A stretch of DNA of 9,330 nucleotides, taken from the NCBI GenBank assembly GCA_020861125.1, contig JAJBSZ010000445.1, positions 1-9,330 on the forward strand, written 5' to 3'. Numbering within the stretch: the stretch's first letter is position 1; each line of letters starts with the position of its first letter. The translations under genes and the position numbers were made by a program. This document shows positions 6,566-9,330 of the stretch, piece by piece. The notes beneath the pieces are model-generated. The model was not told where the DNA came from, ran no database searches, and was given only the letters and a program-made list of their open reading frames with translations. Source of the DNA: Planctomycetota bacterium (lineage in GTDB: Bacteria > Planctomycetota > SZUA-567).

Positions 6566-7219
6566 ATGCTGAACAAGTCCTGGCTCATGGCAATTGCCGG
6601 AGTTGCCCTTCTTCTTGGCGTCACCGTATCCGGTTGTCGCGACAAGCGCACCGCCATGGCGCCGTCCCGCGCCTCCGGTGGCACCGCCCGTCCCGGCGTC
6701 CGGCCGGCCGAGGTGCTTTCCGCCACAATCCGCCGTCCGCCCCGCGGGGAAGGAACCGCCTCCCTGGTGGTGCCTGCCGCCGGGCCGGTGGTGATGGCGG
6801 AAAACATCTACGTGCAGCCGGTCCACCAGCCGGTTACCTACGCCGCCGCCCCAATCCCCGTCACGGCAACCCACGTCGCCGCCGCGCCCCTGCCGGCCGC
6901 GTATCCCGAACCTGCATACCGCTATCAAGAGCCGCCGCGGGCCATGCCCGGCCCGGAACTGGCCATGGCACGGGCAACCTTACCGGCCCCGGCGCCGGTA
7001 CCGGCCTCCCGACCGATCCCGCCCATCCCCGAGCTGGAACCGGTGCGCCTGCGGGTCCCGGCGCCCGTGACCACCAGCCGACCGGTGGCGGAGATCATGA
7101 TGAGCCAGACGCCGGACAGCCAGGAGTTCCGCCAAGCCCTGGCCCCGCTGCAACCGCCGCCAGCCGTCGACGCCGGTCAGGGCTGGGTACCGTCGCCGGT
7201 AACCGCCATGCGGTTTTAA
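6566..7219 (+). CDS. Proline/alanine-rich lipoprotein of unknown function
   Basis: A 217-residue predicted lipoprotein. Residues 1-23 form a type II signal peptide with K4, a hydrophobic core (AIAGVALLLGV, 9-19) and the lipobox VSGC with C24 as the lipidated residue. The +2 residue is Arg, not Asp, which by the E. coli rule favours the outer membrane. The mature part is low complexity and rich in Pro, Ala, Val and Arg (for example APVPASRPIPPIPELEPV, 142-159), with no globular domain I can identify, and resembles an extended linker or tether. The C-terminus has a more mixed sequence with a short amphipathic-looking piece (DSQEFRQALAPL, 184-195). Its own promoter candidate and following terminator suggest it is transcribed alone. 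Such proteins evolve fast, so absence of recognisable homologues is expected; its role is unknown. Confidence 0.8.
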   Translation: MLNKSWLMAIAGVALLLGVTVSGCRDKRTAMAPSRASGGTARPGVRPAEVLSATIRRPPRGEGTASLVVPAAGPVVMAENIYVQPVHQPVTYAAAPIPVTATHVAAAPLPAAYPEPAYRYQEPPRAMPGPELAMARATLPAPAPVPASRPIPPIPELEPVRLRVPAPVTTSRPVAEIMMSQTPDSQEFRQALAPLQPPPAVDAGQGWVPSPVTAMRF

Positions 7220-7264
7220 CGCCGACCGCATGCCACACCACCCGCGGCATTATGTTGTTTCCCC

Positions 7265-7290
7265 ATGGACGCTTTCCCGCGTCCATTTTT
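7265..7290 (+). terminator. Rho-independent terminator of the lipoprotein gene
   Basis: A perfect 8 bp stem, ATGGACGC (7265-7272) with GCGTCCAT (7279-7286), encloses a 6-nt loop and runs into five consecutive T residues (7286-7290). It lies 45 bp after the lipoprotein stop. The ATG in the left arm opens a frame into the next gene but is a poor start choice for that reason. Confidence 0.75.
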
Positions 7291-7318
7291 CGTAAGCGAA
7301 GACGGACGGAGACGGCCG

Positions 7319-8437
7319 ATGGCCACCGAACCCTCCCCGGCCGCCGAGGACGACCTCCGGCGGTTTCAGGAACAGGAGATCGGGCCGCTGATCCCCCAGG
7401 CGGACCGCCTGCGGGCCGGTGCGGCGCACCGGGCGTTTCTGGCGGCGGCGGCGGTGTTCGTTCTGCTGCTGGCCGGATTTTCCTCCGTACCATGGGCCTT
7501 CCGCCGGCCGGACGGGGAGGGAACCATCTGGTTTTCCGTGATCCTGTTCGCCGCGGCGCTGGCCGGGGTCGCCCACCACTGGCTGCGGCGACGGTTCCAG
7601 CGCCAGGCTGAGGAAACCACCCGCGCCCTCCTGTTTTCCCGGCTGGCCACCCGCCTCGGCCCCGGGATCGGGTACGACGCCCGCCGCCGGCTGGAGGACG
7701 AAGCGGGCCAGGCCGGCCTGTTCGACACCGCCGGCGCCCAGTACGACCGCCGGGCGGCGGCGGGCGCGTTTTACGGCGAGGCAGCCGGCGCCGCGTTTGC
7801 CTTCGCGCCGGCGTGGACGGAACGGGCGGCACCCCATGGCTGCCGGATCCGGCGGGGTATCCGCTTCAGCGGGTTCCTCGGCCTGGTGGCGGAGGAACCA
7901 AGCGAACAGCCTTTGTCCATCCTTACCTATCCCAAAGCCGAAGGGATGACGGCAGCGGCGGCGGCAGCACGGCTGGATCCCTCGACCCGGCTGCACCGGA
8001 GGCGGCGGGCGGTGCGGGCGGAATCGGCAAAGATGGATCAGCCAACAGGGGAGGCATCAGAACAGGCCAAAGGGTCGGAGCGGTCGCGGACCAACGCTTT
8101 CGTGCCGACGGCCACCGGCTGCCCGGAGGTGGACGATCGCTTTGCCACCTTCGCCGCCGGCACAGCGACCGAGGAAGCCCTCGCCGATCACGGCGCCAGA
8201 ATGGCATTTCTCATAAAGGAATGGGAACCCTGGACCGACGGTCTGGCCCTGTCGCGGACCCCCGGGACAACCGGCTTCGCGGTGACCACCGGGCAGCCCT
8301 TCGCAGCACTACCGGCGGTGGAGTGCGTGCGGGACTTTGCCACCTTCCGCGCCTTCATGGCTGGCTTGACCCATTGCCGCCGCAGCGTGGCGGCGTTGGC
8401 CGCGCCCCGCGCCGACGGTAGCCACAGCGACGGCTAG
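7319..8437 (+). CDS. Two-helix membrane protein, DUF3137-like
   Basis: A 372-residue protein with a charged cytoplasmic N-terminus (DDLRRFQEQEIGPLI, 11-25), two adjacent transmembrane helices at about 39-59 and 69-89, then a positively charged stretch (RRRFQRQ). A soluble region follows with GIGY, YDRRAAAGAFYGEAAGAAFAF and FSGFLGLVAEE. A low-complexity, Ala/Arg-rich linker occupies about 215-280, and a final segment begins DDRFATFAAG and continues through MAFLIKEWEPW. This order (paired helices, an FxGxL-type block, then a terminal domain starting with an F-x-F/V pattern) resembles DUF3137, a family without known biochemistry. Similarity is moderate and recalled from memory. The start at 7319 has GGAG seven bases upstream; an in-frame ATG at 7265 lies in the preceding terminator stem and lacks a ribosome site. 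It converges on glnA with an 81 bp gap. Confidence 0.7.
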   Translation: MATEPSPAAEDDLRRFQEQEIGPLIPQADRLRAGAAHRAFLAAAAVFVLLLAGFSSVPWAFRRPDGEGTIWFSVILFAAALAGVAHHWLRRRFQRQAEETTRALLFSRLATRLGPGIGYDARRRLEDEAGQAGLFDTAGAQYDRRAAAGAFYGEAAGAAFAFAPAWTERAAPHGCRIRRGIRFSGFLGLVAEEPSEQPLSILTYPKAEGMTAAAAAARLDPSTRLHRRRRAVRAESAKMDQPTGEASEQAKGSERSRTNAFVPTATGCPEVDDRFATFAAGTATEEALADHGARMAFLIKEWEPWTDGLALSRTPGTTGFAVTTGQPFAALPAVECVRDFATFRAFMAGLTHCRRSVAALAAPRADGSHSDG

Positions 8438-8518
8438 GTCAGGCTGCAACCGCTTCGAAAAAACCTCTCGTCCTCGGCTCCGTCCTCCGTTACCTCCTCA
8501 GCAACGACGCTCCGATTT

Positions 8519-9330
8519 CTACAAATCGTAGTACAGGCTGAATTCGATGGGTTGGGGCATCTGGTTGTAGACCGCCGCCTCGGCTCGCTTGTTGGCGATC
8601 CAGATATCGATCAACCGGTCGGGAAACACGCCGCCGGCGGTGAGGAAATCGTGGTCCGCCTCCAGCGCGTCCAGCGCCTGATCCAGGGTGCGGGGCAGTT
8701 GCCGGATTCGGGCCTGCTCCTCGGGCGATAGGGTGTAGAGGTTGAAGTCGTAGGGTCCGAATCCGGCCTGGTGGGGGTCGATACCCTTCTGGATGCCGTC
8801 CAGTCCCGCCATGAGAATGGCGGCGTAGGCGTAGTAGGGATTGCAGGTGGCGTCGGGGCTACGCAGTTCAAACCGCTTCGCCGCCGGCGATTTGGCATAG
8901 GCCGGAATGCGGATGACGGAACTGCGGTTGGAGGTGGCGTAGCCGATGGTCACCGGCGCCTCGTAGCCGGGCACCAGGCGTTTGTAGGAATTGGTGCTCG
9001 GGTTGGTGAAGGCGCAGAGGGCGGGCGCGTGGCTGAGGAGGCCGCCGATAAAAGCCAGGGCGGTGCGGCTGAGCTGGGAATAGCCTTCCGGGTCGTAGAA
9101 CAGCGGCTGGCCGTCCTTGAACAGGTGCATGTGGACGTGCATGCCGTTGCCGGCCTCGCCGTACAGGGGTTTCGGCATGAAGGTGACGGTGCGCTGTTCC
9201 TTGAAGGCGGCGTTCTTTATCAGGTACTTGGTCATCATGGTCTTGTCGGCCATCTCCAGCATGCCGCCAAACTCCACCTCGATTTACACCTGCCCCGAAC
9301 CGCCCACCTCGTGGTGATGGTATTTTACCC
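8519..9330 (-). pseudogene. glnA: Glutamine synthetase type I (glnA), partial, with in-frame stop
   Basis: C-terminal two thirds of a GlnA-type glutamine synthetase (glutamate + NH3 + ATP to glutamine); the 5' part is beyond the right edge. In order: VKYHHHEVGGSGQ (first metal-site Glu in HHHEV), TAA at 9284-9286, IEVEFGGM, the ATP-site block KPLYGEAGNGMHVHMH, NPSTNSYKRLVPGYEAP, NRSSVIRIP (substrate arginines), RFELRSPD (catalytic-site Glu), NLYTLSPEE (equivalent of the adenylylated tyrosine loop) and the terminal IEFSLYYDL. The frame is intact and well conserved on both sides of the TAA, so the disruption is one codon and looks recent or artefactual. A GTG at 9277 could restart translation but would give a fragment lacking the N-terminal beta-grasp domain and part of the active site. 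The ATP-site motif has His where the PROSITE pattern expects Ser. Identity is certain; the functional state is not. Confidence 0.9.
9284..9286 (-). other. Premature TAA at the codon for a metal-binding glutamate of glnA
   Basis: Conserved glutamine synthetases read HHE-V-x-x-x-G-Q-x-E. Here the register is HHEV, G, G, S, G, Q, V and then TAA exactly where the second n1-metal ligand (Glu-220 in Salmonella numbering) belongs. One base change from GAA (G to T on the coding strand) explains it. The following residues IEVEF are in frame. Confidence 0.85.

Noticed and set aside
8438..8518. Intrinsic terminator for the converging genes
   Set aside because: There is an A6 run (T6 on the minus strand) near 8459, but the sequence before it on the minus strand is almost all purine and forms no stem.
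9284..9286. Genome-wide reassignment of TAA to glutamate
   Set aside because: Pyk, the GH20-like gene, thiC and the lipoprotein gene all end at TAA at the expected C-termini, so TAA is a normal stop here. Only local recoding would remain possible.

Overview
The window is high-GC bacterial DNA carrying nine recognisable protein genes, three on the minus strand and six on the plus strand. A lipobox-bearing lipoprotein and a GlnA-type glutamine synthetase suggest a Gram-negative-like bacterium. From memory, the DUF4416 protein and the short form of ThiC fit Planctomycetota, Desulfobacterota, Omnitrophota or neighbouring deep lineages better than Enterobacteria, but the phylum cannot be fixed from this sequence alone. 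No tRNA, rRNA, CRISPR array, insertion sequence or phage gene was seen.

Layout. (1) Minus strand, 1-1669: pyruvate kinase (pyk), followed 56 bp downstream by the start of an SGNH/GDSL esterase that runs off the left edge. (2) 1670-1890: a divergent control region with an exact TATAAT box facing pyk, a TTGCGT/TATTAT promoter candidate facing right, and a perfect 10+10 bp inverted repeat overlapping the rightward promoter. (3) Plus strand, 1891-6255: a probable operon of four genes. These are an unassigned 582-residue protein with a GH20 (hexosaminidase)-like N-terminal half, a DUF4416 protein, a CYTH-domain protein (adenylate cyclase IV / thiamine triphosphatase superfamily) and thiC. The CYTH stop and the thiC start overlap as ATGA. 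(4) 6256-6565: a 310 bp non-coding gap with stem-loops and a good promoter candidate at its right end. (5) 6566-7290: a proline/alanine-rich lipoprotein closed by its own intrinsic terminator. (6) 7319-8437: a two-helix membrane protein resembling DUF3137. (7) Minus strand, 8519-9330: a glutamine synthetase type I reading frame cut by the right edge and interrupted by an in-frame TAA at the codon that should encode a metal-binding glutamate.

How the genes fit together. Pyk (glycolysis), GlnA (ammonia assimilation) and ThiC (thiamine pyrimidine) are core metabolism. The most unusual unit is the GH20-like / DUF4416 / CYTH / thiC operon. Its first three members have no firm function, and the tight CYTH-thiC junction raises a link to thiamine phosphates or another organic phosphate. 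The sharpest anomaly is the nonsense codon in glnA. It could be a sequencing error, a real lesion or, least likely, recoding.
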